Of a DNA stretch of 64,000 bases, positions 41,620-49,672 are shown one piece after another. The DNA comes from Frateuria_A sp051900415 (GTDB lineage: Bacteria > Pseudomonadota > Gammaproteobacteria > Xanthomonadales > Rhodanobacteraceae). Below the pieces are notes generated by a model, which worked only from the letters and a program-made list of their open reading frames with translations, searched no databases and was not told the origin of the DNA. The number at the start of each line of letters is the position of its first letter. Position 1 is the first letter of the stretch. Where the stretch lies: NCBI RefSeq assembly GCF_051900415.1, contig NZ_JBHZGL010000008.1, positions 62,001 to 126,000 on the forward strand, given 5' to 3'. The position numbers were made by a program, and so were the translations under genes.

Positions 41620-42426
41620 ATGAACAAGACCCTGATCGTTGCCGCGTGCCTGTTCGCCTTCGCCGGCGTGGCGCAGGCGCAGGACACCGATACCGCCACC
41701 GACAACGGCGGCTGGACCGGCTCGGGCGAGTTCGGCTTCGCCTCGGCGCGCGGCAACTCGCGCACCGAAAACGTCAACGCCAAGCTCGGCCTGAACCAGG
41801 AAAACGAGTACTGGAAGAACAACTTCTTCCTGAACGGCATGCGTTCGAAGGGCGAGGTCAGCGTGGTGGACGCCCAGACCGGGCAGACGGTCGACCGCTT
41901 CAGCACCACCGCCAACCGCTATGACGCCGGCGCCTCGGTCGGCTACAAGCTCGATCCGCGCAGCTACATCGTCGGCGCGGGCCGTTACGAACATGACGAC
42001 TTCGGCGCCAACCTGTGGCAGGGCATCGTCTCGCTGGGCTATGGCTACATCGCGCTGAAGAACGAGCGCACGGAGCTGTCCTTCGAAATCGGCCCCGGTT
42101 ACAAGCGCTACCGTCCGGCGGACACCACGATGCTGGTCGACGGCGAGACCGTCGAGGTGCGCCAGCCCACCGAGAGTGAGGTGGTCGGCCGCGGCCTGGT
42201 CAACTTCAAGTATCGCCTGACCGACAACACCGCCTTCGAGGATACGCTGCTGGTCGAAGCGGGCTCCAAGAACAAGTACTACCAGAACGACGCGGGCCTC
42301 TCGGTCAGCATGACCAAGAAGCTGGCGCTCAAGCTCGGCTTCCAGGTGCGCTACAACTCCGACACCCAGCCGGGCACGCAGAGCACCGACACGCTGACCA
42401 CGACCAACCTGGTCTACAACTTCTAG
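41620..42426 (+). CDS. DUF481 outer-membrane beta-barrel protein (YdiY-like)
   Basis: A 268-aa secreted protein with a Sec signal peptide (MNKTLIVAACLFAFAGVAQA, cleavage before QD). The mature part is rich in alternating hydrophobic and aromatic strands and ends in Phe (TTNLVYNF), typical of outer-membrane barrels. The DUF481 signature GSGEFGFASARGNSRTENV near the N-terminus and KTDNTAFEDTLL-like strand (here LTDNTAFEDTLLVEAGSKN) are clear. Function of the family is unknown; salt or acid induction is reported for some. Start at 41620; an upstream in-frame ATG at 41593 would extend past the signal peptide. Confidence 0.88.
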   Translation: MNKTLIVAACLFAFAGVAQAQDTDTATDNGGWTGSGEFGFASARGNSRTENVNAKLGLNQENEYWKNNFFLNGMRSKGEVSVVDAQTGQTVDRFSTTANRYDAGASVGYKLDPRSYIVGAGRYEHDDFGANLWQGIVSLGYGYIALKNERTELSFEIGPGYKRYRPADTTMLVDGETVEVRQPTESEVVGRGLVNFKYRLTDNTAFEDTLLVEAGSKNKYYQNDAGLSVSMTKKLALKLGFQVRYNSDTQPGTQSTDTLTTTNLVYNF

Positions 42427-42467
42427 CTTTATTGAAAGCTTTCGCGGCGCAAAGCGCCTCGTTTGCC

Positions 42468-42505
42468 TCCTCTCCCCCTGCTCTTATCAAGGACGGGGGA
42501 GAGGA
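42468..42505. repeat. Hairpin downstream of the DUF481 gene
   Basis: Perfect 11-bp inverted repeat TCCTCTCCCCC / GGGGGAGAGGA with a 16-nt loop, 41 bp after the DUF481 stop. Part of a family of CTCTCCCC-type repeats common in the region; may serve as a transcription end or RNA stabiliser. Confidence 0.6.
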
Positions 42506-42592
42506 TTGAGGTGAGAGGCCAATCTTGCGGGGGACAACTAAGTGCTTGGCTCCGGAGCCGACACTCCCGCGAGCCCCGGCCCCTCATCCCGG

Positions 42593-42615
42593 CCTTCTCC
42601 CCGCAGGGGAGAAGG
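42593..42615. repeat. Hairpin downstream of hemC
   Basis: CCTTCTCCCC / GGGGAGAAGG, perfect 10-bp stem with a 3-nt loop, 9 bp beyond the hemC stop. Probable 3'-end hairpin for hemC; without a long T-tract it is not a textbook terminator. Confidence 0.6.
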
Positions 42616-42624
42616 AGCAAAGCA

Positions 42625-43539
42625 TCAGCCCAGCATCTCGCCCGCACCTTGCGCCAGTAAGGCGTCGGCCACGGCGCGGCCGAGCGCCTCGGCCTGTTCC
42701 ATCGGACCGCTCGCCTCCGCCCGCACCAGTCGACCGCTGGCGGCATCGCCCACCAGCCCGCGCAGGTGCAGGCCGCGCTCGCCCAGCACGCACCAGGCCG
42801 CCACTGGCACGGTGCAGCTGCCGCCGAGCGCGTGGTTCATCGCACGCTCGGCGCTGACCGTCACGCGCGTGTCGGCATCGTCCAGCGCCGCGAGCAGTGC
42901 CAGCACGGCCGGCTGGTCCGCGTGCGCCTCGATCGCAATCGCCGCCTGTCCGGGCGCCGGCAGCCAGTCCGGCGCGGCCAGCCGCTGGCGGATGCGCGCG
43001 GCCAGGCCCAGTCGTTCCAGGCCTGCGCAGGCAAGCACGATCGCGTCGTAGTCGCCGGCGTCGAGTTTGGCCAGGCGCGTGTTGACGTTGCCGCGCAGGT
43101 CCAGCAGTTCCAGGTCCGGTCGCGCCGCGCGCAATTGCGCCTGGCGGCGCAGCGAGGACGTGCCGACGCGGGAACCCACCGGCAGCGCATCCAGCGTGGC
43201 GTGGTCGTTGCTGACGAAGGCATCGGCCGCGTCCGCGCGCGGCAGCATGGCCGGCAGCACGAAGCCCGGCTCCAGCTCGGCCGGCACGTCCTTGAGCGAG
43301 TGCACCGCCAGGTCCGCACGGCCTTCCAGCATCGCCACCTCCAGTTCCTTCAGGAACAGGCCCTTGCCGCCGATGGTGGCGAGCGGACGGTCGGCGATCT
43401 CGTCGCCGCGGGTGGTCATCGGCACCAGTTCGACGGCCAGGCCTGGATGCACGGCGCGCAGGCGCGCGGCGACGTGTTCGGCCTGCCACAGCGCGAGCGC
43501 GCTCTTGCGGGTGGCGATGCGCAGGATGGAAGGGGGCAT
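42625..43539 (-). CDS. hemC: Hydroxymethylbilane synthase (porphobilinogen deaminase)
   Basis: Condenses four porphobilinogen molecules into hydroxymethylbilane in haem synthesis. The 304-aa protein starts MPPSILRIATRKSALALWQA, with the catalytic SLKDVP (81-86) and the dipyrromethane cofactor attachment Cys242 in GGSCTVPVA. I chose the ATG at 43539; an upstream in-frame codon at 43581 adds 14 non-conserved residues. It lies downstream of algZ-algR on the same strand (79-bp gap), as in Pseudomonas. Confidence 0.96.
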   Translation of the reverse strand: MPPSILRIATRKSALALWQAEHVAARLRAVHPGLAVELVPMTTRGDEIADRPLATIGGKGLFLKELEVAMLEGRADLAVHSLKDVPAELEPGFVLPAMLPRADAADAFVSNDHATLDALPVGSRVGTSSLRRQAQLRAARPDLELLDLRGNVNTRLAKLDAGDYDAIVLACAGLERLGLAARIRQRLAAPDWLPAPGQAAIAIEAHADQPAVLALLAALDDADTRVTVSAERAMNHALGGSCTVPVAAWCVLGERGLHLRGLVGDAASGRLVRAEASGPMEQAEALGRAVADALLAQGAGEMLG

Positions 43540-43618
43540 GGGGACTCCGGCGATCAAGCTGAGTGCCCATTGTCGCCGCATTCGCCGGATCGCGCGTGCG
43601 GCGTGGCGCCCCAGGGCC

Positions 43619-44323
43619 TTACCCCGCGCGCAGCAGCTTGCGCACCGCCGGCAGGTTGCGCCGGCTCACCTCGGGGCTGAACTCGGTGCCGGCCAGCCGG
43701 GCCAGCACGCGGCCGTCGGCCAGGGTCTTCAGACCCAGCAGGCGCGGCGCCGGCACCAGGCAGTTACGGTGCAGGCGCACCAGCTGGGTCGGGTAGGCCT
43801 CCTCCAGCTGGCGCAGCGATTCCTCGATCAACAGCTCGCCACCGGCGTGGCGCACCACCACGTATTTCTCTTCGGCGAGCAGGCAGACCACCTCGGTCAG
43901 CGCGATGCGGACCTGCTCGCCGCGCAGCCGGCCGCGCAGGTAGCCGACCGGTTCGGGCGGCGCGGCGGCCAGGCGCTGGCGCGCGCGCTGCAGGGCCTCG
44001 CGCAGCCGCTCCAGCCGCACCGGCTTGAGCAGGTAGTCGACCGCGCCCAACTCGAACGCGGTCAGCGCGTGATTCTCGTAGGCAGTGCAGAACACCACCT
44101 GCGGACGCGCCTGCCCGGCCAGCCGCGCGGCGAGCGCCGCGCCGTCCAGGCCAGGCATGTTGATGTCCAGCAGCAGCAGGTCCGGCTGCGTCTGTCCGAT
44201 CGCCGCGAGCGCCGCTTCGCCGTCGGCCACGGCGCCGGCCACCACCACGCCGTCGCATTCGCCCAGCAGGGCGGCCAGGCGCGCGCGCGCCAGCGGTTCG
44301 TCGTCGACGATCAGCACGCGCAT
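43619..44323 (-). CDS. algR: AlgR/LytR-type response regulator
   Basis: A 234-aa response regulator with a receiver domain (1-120; acidic pocket D7-D8, phospho-acceptor D53 in LLLDINMPGLDG, K100 in YLLKPV) and a LytTR DNA-binding domain (about 130-230; VCLLAEEKYVVVRHAGGEL). LytTR regulators bind paired short repeats upstream of target genes. The start codon overlaps the stop of the algZ-like kinase by one base, so the two are translationally coupled. Gene order kinase-regulator-hemC matches the algZ-algR-hemC locus of Pseudomonas; target genes may differ. Confidence 0.9.
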   Translation of the reverse strand: MRVLIVDDEPLARARLAALLGECDGVVVAGAVADGEAALAAIGQTQPDLLLLDINMPGLDGAALAARLAGQARPQVVFCTAYENHALTAFELGAVDYLLKPVRLERLREALQRARQRLAAAPPEPVGYLRGRLRGEQVRIALTEVVCLLAEEKYVVVRHAGGELLIEESLRQLEEAYPTQLVRLHRNCLVPAPRLLGLKTLADGRVLARLAGTEFSPEVSRRNLPAVRKLLRAG

Positions 44324-45378
44324 CAGCTCGGCTCCGCCGGCGGAGGTTCGAGCGGCAGGCGCAGGCGCACCACGAAACGGTCCTCGTGCGGCCCGGCCTC
44401 GACTGCCGCGCGCGCGCCGTAGCGATAGGCCACCCGCTGGCGCACGTTGGTCAGCCCGTGGCCGTGGCCTGGCGTGGTCGGCGCAACGGGCAGCGGGTTG
44501 CTGACCTCGATCAGCAGGGCGTCCCGGTCCAGCACGCCGCGCAGGAGGATCTGGCCGCCTTCGCGGCGCGGCTGGATGCCATGGCGCACGGCGTTCTCCA
44601 CCAGCGGCTGCAGCAGCAGGCGTGGCAGCGGGTAGTCCATCGGCAGGCTGCCGAACTCACGGCGCACGCGCAGGCGTTCGCCCAGGCGCAACTGCTCGAT
44701 GGCGAGGTAGCGTTCGACCAGGGCTAGCTCCTCCCCCAGCGTGCCATCGCGGCTGCCCGACTGGCCGAGCGCCGCGCGGAACAGCTCGCACAGGTCCTCG
44801 ATGGTGCGCTCGGCGGCCGTCGGGTCGACTCGCACGAGCGCGGCCACGGTGTTCATGCTGTTGAACAGGAAGTGCGGACGGATGCGCGCCTGCAGCGCAT
44901 CGACCTGCGCGTGCGCCACCGCGGCCAGGCGTGCCTGCCACTGCGCCAGCACATAGAAGTAGCGCAGCATCGCCGCGCCCAGCAGCGCGGCGATCAGCAG
45001 GTTGTCGCGCACGAACGCTGACGGCGCGGTCCGGACCAGGTTCAGCTGCAGGGCGACGTCCATCCAGCGGGCCACCGCGCTGGCCAGCGCCACCACCAGT
45101 TCGATCAGCAGCCACACGCCGGCATAGGGCATCCAGCCACCCAGCCGCTGCAGCCAGGGCCGCGCGTAGCAAAGCGCCAGCGCGATCAGCATCGACAGCC
45201 ACGTTACGAACAGCATGCCGATGCTGTAGCCGCGCCAGCCGCGCGTGTTGTCCGGCGCCAGCCACATCAGCGTGACGGTGAGTGCGCCCACCGCGAACAG
45301 CGCCGCGACCGCCGGCAGGCGGCAGAAGTCCGGCAACGGGTTGGGCGCACGGGCTGGGCGGGGATCGCTCATGCGCAT
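44323..45378 (-). CDS. algZ: AlgZ/LytS-type sensor histidine kinase
   Basis: A 351-aa inner-membrane kinase with four membrane helices (about 25-41, 52-72, 83-103, 125-143) and a His_kinase (LytS/YehU) domain. The phospho-acceptor His169 is in IRPHFLFNSMNTVAALV. N-box LQPLVENAVRHGIQP and the glycine-rich HGHGLTNVRQRV ATP lid follow. ATG at 45372 is an alternative start, two codons downstream. Pairs with the overlapping AlgR-type regulator. The signal sensed is unknown, since no periplasmic domain of useful size is present. Confidence 0.88.
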   Translation of the reverse strand: MRMSDPRPARAPNPLPDFCRLPAVAALFAVGALTVTLMWLAPDNTRGWRGYSIGMLFVTWLSMLIALALCYARPWLQRLGGWMPYAGVWLLIELVVALASAVARWMDVALQLNLVRTAPSAFVRDNLLIAALLGAAMLRYFYVLAQWQARLAAVAHAQVDALQARIRPHFLFNSMNTVAALVRVDPTAAERTIEDLCELFRAALGQSGSRDGTLGEELALVERYLAIEQLRLGERLRVRREFGSLPMDYPLPRLLLQPLVENAVRHGIQPRREGGQILLRGVLDRDALLIEVSNPLPVAPTTPGHGHGLTNVRQRVAYRYGARAAVEAGPHEDRFVVRLRLPLEPPPAEPS

Positions 45379-45404
45379 CAGTATGCCGCAGGGGTTCGCA
45401 CGCT

Positions 45405-45911
45405 GGCCCCGGTCCTACCCACGCTCACGGGGGAAGGTGCCCGAAGGGCGGATGGGGGAGGTCTTGCGAAAGGCCACCCGGGCATCGCGCCCAAGAGCGC
45501 CCCCATCCGCCTGTCGGCACCTTCCCCCGCGTTCGCGGGGGAAGGCTTGGCATGGAGACGCGGCAGAAGTCGGCAAACACTGGCTCAGGTCCTTCACCCG
45601 TTTACGGGGGAAGGTGCCCGAAGGGCGGATGGGGGAAGTCTTGCGAAAGGCCACCCGGGCATCGCGCCCAGGAGCGCCCCCATCCGCCTGTCGGCACCTT
45701 CCCCCGCGTTCGCGGAGGAGGGCTCGGCATGGAGACGCGGCAGAAGTTGGCAAACACTGGCTCAGGTCCTTCACCCGTTTACGGGGGAAGGTGCCCGAAG
45801 GGCGGATGGGGGAGGTCTTGCGAAAGGCCACCCGGGCATCGCGCCCAGAAGCGCCCCATCCGCCTGACGGCACCTTCCGCCGCGTTCGCGGGAGAAGGCT
45901 CGATATGGAGA
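45405..45911. repeat. 177-bp tandem repeat array (about 2.8 copies)
   Basis: Three direct copies beginning near 45429, 45606 and 45783, spaced exactly 177 bp (the motif AAGGTGCCCGAAGGGCGG recurs at 45434, 45611 and 45788). Each copy contains long inverted arms, GGGGGAAGGTGCC..GGCGGATGGGGG and CCCCCATCCGCC..GGCACCTTCCCCC, about 40 nt apart, and a joining segment (GGCATGGAGACGCGGCAGAA). Copy 3 is slightly diverged (GCGCCCCATCCGCCTGACGG). This fills the 533-bp gap between the algZ start and the carboxylesterase stop; no gene is credible there. Confidence 0.92.
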
Positions 45912-46577
45912 CTAGGCGAGGCGTGCGCCAAGCCAGCGACGCAGGTCGGCGATTTCCTCGGCGCACACCGAATGCGGCATCGGGTAGGTGTGCCAGTCGA
46001 CCGCATAGCCCAGGCCTTCCAGCACCACGCGCGAATCGAGCCCGCGCTGCAGCACCACGATCGGGTCGGCGCTGCCGTGGCCCCAGAAGATCGGCACCCC
46101 CGTGTTGGCGTCGCTGCGCTCGGGCGCCAGCGTGGCGCTGATCGGAAGATAGGTGGACAGCGCCACGATGCCGGCCAGCGGCTGCGCGTGGCGCAGGCCG
46201 GCGGCGAGCGCGATCGCGCCACCCTGCGAGAACCCGGCCAGCACGATCCGCTCACTCGGCACACCGCGTTCATGCTCGCGCGCGATCAGCGCCTCCACCG
46301 CCTCGATCGCGCGTCGGATGCCCGCCTCGTCCTGCGGCGCGCGCGCATCGAAGCCGTAGATGTCGTACCAGGCGCGCATCGGCACGCCGCCGTTGATGCT
46401 GACCGGCTGTACCGGCGCATGCGGAAACACGAAGCGCAGCGCCGGCCAGGACGCATCCACCAGTTCCGGCACGATCGGCGCGAAGTCGTTGCCGTCGGCG
46501 CCCAGCCCGTGTAGCCAGATCACGCTGTGGCGGGGAGCGGTGCCGGTCTCGCGTTCGACGGTCGGAAGCAGGTTCAT
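45912..46577 (-). CDS. Carboxylesterase/phospholipase (alpha/beta hydrolase, YpfH-like)
   Basis: A 221-aa alpha/beta hydrolase of the small carboxylesterase/lysophospholipase family. It has SVIWLHGLGADGNDFAPIVP, the nucleophile elbow GFSQGG, the Asp region PIFWGHGSADPIV and the C-terminal His in YPMPHSVCAEEI. I chose the ATG at 46577, preceded by TGGAG, which gives the family N-terminus (MNLLPTVERETG); upstream in-frame Met codons reach 46646. Cytoplasmic by sequence. Substrate likely short-chain esters or lysophospholipids. Confidence 0.92.
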   Translation of the reverse strand: MNLLPTVERETGTAPRHSVIWLHGLGADGNDFAPIVPELVDASWPALRFVFPHAPVQPVSINGGVPMRAWYDIYGFDARAPQDEAGIRRAIEAVEALIAREHERGVPSERIVLAGFSQGGAIALAAGLRHAQPLAGIVALSTYLPISATLAPERSDANTGVPIFWGHGSADPIVVLQRGLDSRVVLEGLGYAVDWHTYPMPHSVCAEEIADLRRWLGARLA

Positions 46578-46725
46578 GCGGGCTCCAGCGGCAAGGACGA
46601 AACGGTCAGTCTCGCCCATGCCTCCGGCCATCGCCAGCCCGCGCACCGTCGCCGGGACGTATGGCGCTTGCGGCCCGGGCAGGCTTGGCTATGCTCGGGT
46701 GCTTTGCCACTAGCGGAGCGCTTGC

Positions 46726-49149
46726 ATGCGTCGACTTCTCCTGGCGGGCCTGGCCGCCTTCACCGCGCTGCCGGCGCTGGCGGCGCCGCCCGCCCAACCG
46801 CTGGACCTGGAAACCATCATGGCCAACCCCGACTGGATCGGGCAGCCAGTGGAGTCGCCGTACTGGAGCGCCGACGGACAGGCGATCTACTACCAGCTCA
46901 AGCGCGACGGCAGCGAGGTGCGCGACCTGTACCGGGTGGATCCGGCGACCGGCCGCAGCGAGAAGCTCGACCCCGCCGCGGTGGCCGGCGCCGACGCCCC
47001 GTCGGTGTACGACCGCACCCACCGCTACGCGGCGTTCGTGCGCCACGGCGACGTGTTCCTGCGTACCCTGGCCGACGGGCGCACCGTGCAGGTGACCCAG
47101 ACGGTCGAGGACGAATCGGCGCCGCAGTTCTCCGCCGACAGCCGCGCGCTGCAGTACCGCTCGGGCAACGACTGGTACCGCTACGATCTGGCCCGCGGCG
47201 TCAGCGCGCCGGTGGCGGTGCTGAAGTTCGCCGACGACCCGGACCAGAAAAAGACCGACGCGCTGGAGGACGAACAGCTCGAGCTGTTCTCCACGCTGCG
47301 CCAGCTCAAGGCCGACAAGGACGCCGAGAAGGCCAACGCCCGGGCGCTGGCCGCCGCCGATCCGGGCCGTGCGCCGCAGCCGTTCTGGCTGGGCGACAAG
47401 ATCGTCGCGGTCGACACCGAACTTTCGCCCGACGGTCGTTGGCTGCTGGTGGTGACGCGGCCGAAGTCCTACGAGACCGGCCGCCACCCCAAACTCACCC
47501 ACTACGTCACCGACTCGGGTTATGCCGAAGGCGAGGACACCCGCGTCTACGTCGGCCATAACGAGCCGGCGGCGCAGTCGCTGCTGCTGCTGGACTTGCG
47601 CGAGCACCGGCACTACGCGCTGCCGACCGACAGCCTGCCGGGCATCAAGGACGATCCGCTCGCATCGATCCGCGCGCAGACCGTCGCGGCGCTGAAGAAG
47701 GCCGGCAAGGACGATGACGCCGAGGCGCTCAAGGCGCCGGAAGTGCGTCCGGTGCGCATCGTCTCCAGCGCCGAGGACGGCGGTGGCGGCGGCATCGTGT
47801 GGAGCGCGGACGGCAAGAACCTCGCGATCCAGCTGCGCGCGATCGACAACAAGGACCGCTGGATCGCCAGCGTCGACTTCGCCCGCCACGCGCTCACCAA
47901 CCAGCAGCGCCTGCACGACGACGCCTGGATCAACTGGAACTTCAACGATTTCGGCTGGCTGAAGGACAACCGCACGCTGTGGTACCTGTCCGAGGAAACC
48001 GGCTGGTCGCAGCTCTACGTCAAGCCGCTGGACGGCAAGGCCAGGGCGCTGACCTCCGGCACGTTCGAAGTGAGTCACCCGCAGCTGTCCGAGGACGGCC
48101 AGTGGTTCTATCTGCGCACCAACCGGGTCGCGCCCTACAGCTACGACGTCTACCGGGTGCCGAGCGCCGGCGGCGAGCTGGTCCGCGTCACGCAGTACCA
48201 GGGCATGGACGGGTTCGCGCTGTCGCCCGATGGCAGCCGCCTCGCCGTGCTGCATTCGGCGCCCTACGTGTTCGACCAGCTGGCCGTACAGCCGGCCGCC
48301 GGCGGCACGCCGCGCGAGTTGACCCACACCATGAAGAGCGCCTTCACCGCGCACGACTGGATTGCGCCGAAGATCGTCCAGGTGCCTTCCAGCCACGGCG
48401 CCGGGACCATCTACGCCAAGTACTACGGCCCGGCCGACGAGAGTGCCGCAGCGAAGCCTGCGGTGATCTTCGTGCACGGCGCCGGCTACACGCAGAACGT
48501 CACCCTGTCCTCGCCCTACTACTTCCGCGAGCAGATGTTCCACAACATGCTCGTGCAGAAGGGCTACGTGGTGCTGGACATGGACTACCGCGCCTCCGAG
48601 GGCTACGGACGGGCCTGGCGCGACGCGATCTACCGCCAGATGGGCCACCCGGAGCTGGAGGACCTGCTCGACGGCAAGGCCTGGCTGGTGAAGCACCACC
48701 ATGTGGACCCGAAGCGCGTGGGCATCTACGGCGGCAGCTATGGCGGCTTCATGACCGAGATGGCGCTCTTGCGCGCGCCGGGCGAGTTCGCCGCCGGCGC
48801 CGCGTTGCGCCCGGTCAGCGACTGGCGGCTGTACAACCACGAATACACCGCGAACATCCTCAACACGCCCGAACTCGACCCGCGCGCCTACGCGATCAGC
48901 TCGCCGATCAACTTCGCCGACCAGCTGGCCGACCCGCTGCTGATCGAGCACGGTTTGATCGACGACAACGTGCTGGCAGCCGATTCGATCCGCCTGTACC
49001 AGCGCTTCATCGAGCTGCACAAGAAGAACTTCTGGATGTCGCTGTACCCGATGGAACGGCACGGCTTCGTGCATCCGGATTCGTGGTACGACGAATACCG
49101 GCGCATCGACGAGCTGTTCGACACCTACGTCAAACCCGCCGGGCGTTGA
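46726..49149 (+). CDS. Secreted S9 family prolyl oligopeptidase (dipeptidyl aminopeptidase-like)
   Basis: An 807-aa serine peptidase with a Sec signal peptide (MRRLLLAGLAAFTALPALAA). An N-terminal beta-propeller (about 40-560, repeated DGxWL/F-type blades such as LSPDGRWLLVV and LSEDGQWFYL) precedes an alpha/beta hydrolase domain. The catalytic triad is Ser671 in YGGSYGGFM, Asp in LIEHGLIDDNV and His779 in MERHGFVHP. It probably trims proline-containing peptides in the periplasm or outside the cell. Monocistronic; a REP element follows. Confidence 0.93.
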   Translation: MRRLLLAGLAAFTALPALAAPPAQPLDLETIMANPDWIGQPVESPYWSADGQAIYYQLKRDGSEVRDLYRVDPATGRSEKLDPAAVAGADAPSVYDRTHRYAAFVRHGDVFLRTLADGRTVQVTQTVEDESAPQFSADSRALQYRSGNDWYRYDLARGVSAPVAVLKFADDPDQKKTDALEDEQLELFSTLRQLKADKDAEKANARALAAADPGRAPQPFWLGDKIVAVDTELSPDGRWLLVVTRPKSYETGRHPKLTHYVTDSGYAEGEDTRVYVGHNEPAAQSLLLLDLREHRHYALPTDSLPGIKDDPLASIRAQTVAALKKAGKDDDAEALKAPEVRPVRIVSSAEDGGGGGIVWSADGKNLAIQLRAIDNKDRWIASVDFARHALTNQQRLHDDAWINWNFNDFGWLKDNRTLWYLSEETGWSQLYVKPLDGKARALTSGTFEVSHPQLSEDGQWFYLRTNRVAPYSYDVYRVPSAGGELVRVTQYQGMDGFALSPDGSRLAVLHSAPYVFDQLAVQPAAGGTPRELTHTMKSAFTAHDWIAPKIVQVPSSHGAGTIYAKYYGPADESAAAKPAVIFVHGAGYTQNVTLSSPYYFREQMFHNMLVQKGYVVLDMDYRASEGYGRAWRDAIYRQMGHPELEDLLDGKAWLVKHHHVDPKRVGIYGGSYGGFMTEMALLRAPGEFAAGAALRPVSDWRLYNHEYTANILNTPELDPRAYAISSPINFADQLADPLLIEHGLIDDNVLAADSIRLYQRFIELHKKNFWMSLYPMERHGFVHPDSWYDEYRRIDELFDTYVKPAGR

Positions 49150-49154
49150 TCCTG

Positions 49155-49229
49155 TGTAGGAGCCCGCGCGCGGGCGATGCCTTTCGCTCTCGCGGGGGCC
49201 AAGGCATCGCCCGCGCGCGGGCTCCTACA
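49155..49229. repeat. REP-like palindrome, GCCCGC subfamily
   Basis: TGTAGGAGCCCGCGCGCGGG and CCCGCGCGCGGGCTCCTACA flanking GCGATGCC / GGCATCGC; between the convergent S9 peptidase and the 49243-49605 gene. Confidence 0.88.
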
Positions 49230-49242
49230 GGGTAAGCCGGCT

Positions 49243-49605
49243 CTAGGGCCAGGCGGCGATCAGCAACAAGACGAATCCCGCCACCGCGATCAGCGCATGC
49301 ACCACCACCAGCCACTTGGGCAGCGCCAGCCGCTTCCAGTGGTAGCCCAGGTTCATCACGATGCCACCGGCGGCCGCCAGCAGGAACAACAGCAGCGCGA
49401 GCTGCGCCATGCCGGGCAGGCCGGTGGTGAAATAGTCATAGACCAGCAGGGTGACGGCGGCGCCGGCGATGAAGCCGTGCCCCATCGCCAGCCAGGTCGG
49501 CGGGTGCGGTTTGCCGGCGAAGCGGATGCCGGCCATCAGCAGGCCGCCCAGGGCGGTCAGGACCAGCAGCACCACCGCGGTACGCATGCTCAGCATCGGT
49601 TCCAT
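49243..49605 (-). CDS. Hypothetical four-helix membrane protein
   Basis: A 120-aa protein that is almost entirely membrane-embedded: four hydrophobic helices (about 7-26, 37-55, 65-83, 97-117) with short loops such as GKPHPPTWLAMGHG and GYHWKRLALPKW. His residues occur at helix ends (MGHGF, YHWKRL, VVHALIA), which could bind haem or metal, but no family is recognised. ATG at 49605 is used; a second ATG at 49587 is possible. It follows the XRE regulator on the same strand and ends at a REP element. Confidence 0.7.
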   Translation of the reverse strand: MEPMLSMRTAVVLLVLTALGGLLMAGIRFAGKPHPPTWLAMGHGFIAGAAVTLLVYDYFTTGLPGMAQLALLLFLLAAAGGIVMNLGYHWKRLALPKWLVVVHALIAVAGFVLLLIAAWP

Positions 49606-49672
49606 GATCGCGCTCCGTTGCGGGAAATCGCGCCGATCGTCGATCCGCCCGCGTGACGTGCGCGTCAGCCGC

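Noticed and set aside
45282..46514. Plus-strand frame coding a repeated 59-residue Gly/Arg-rich protein
   Set aside because: The repetition is the 177-bp DNA array, whose length is a multiple of three; the rest is antisense to the carboxylesterase gene. No ribosome-binding site or family match.
46606..49074. 822-codon minus-strand frame opposite the S9 peptidase
   Set aside because: Low-complexity His/Val/Gly/Arg translation typical of the antisense of a GC-rich gene; the plus-strand peptidase has signal peptide and catalytic triad.
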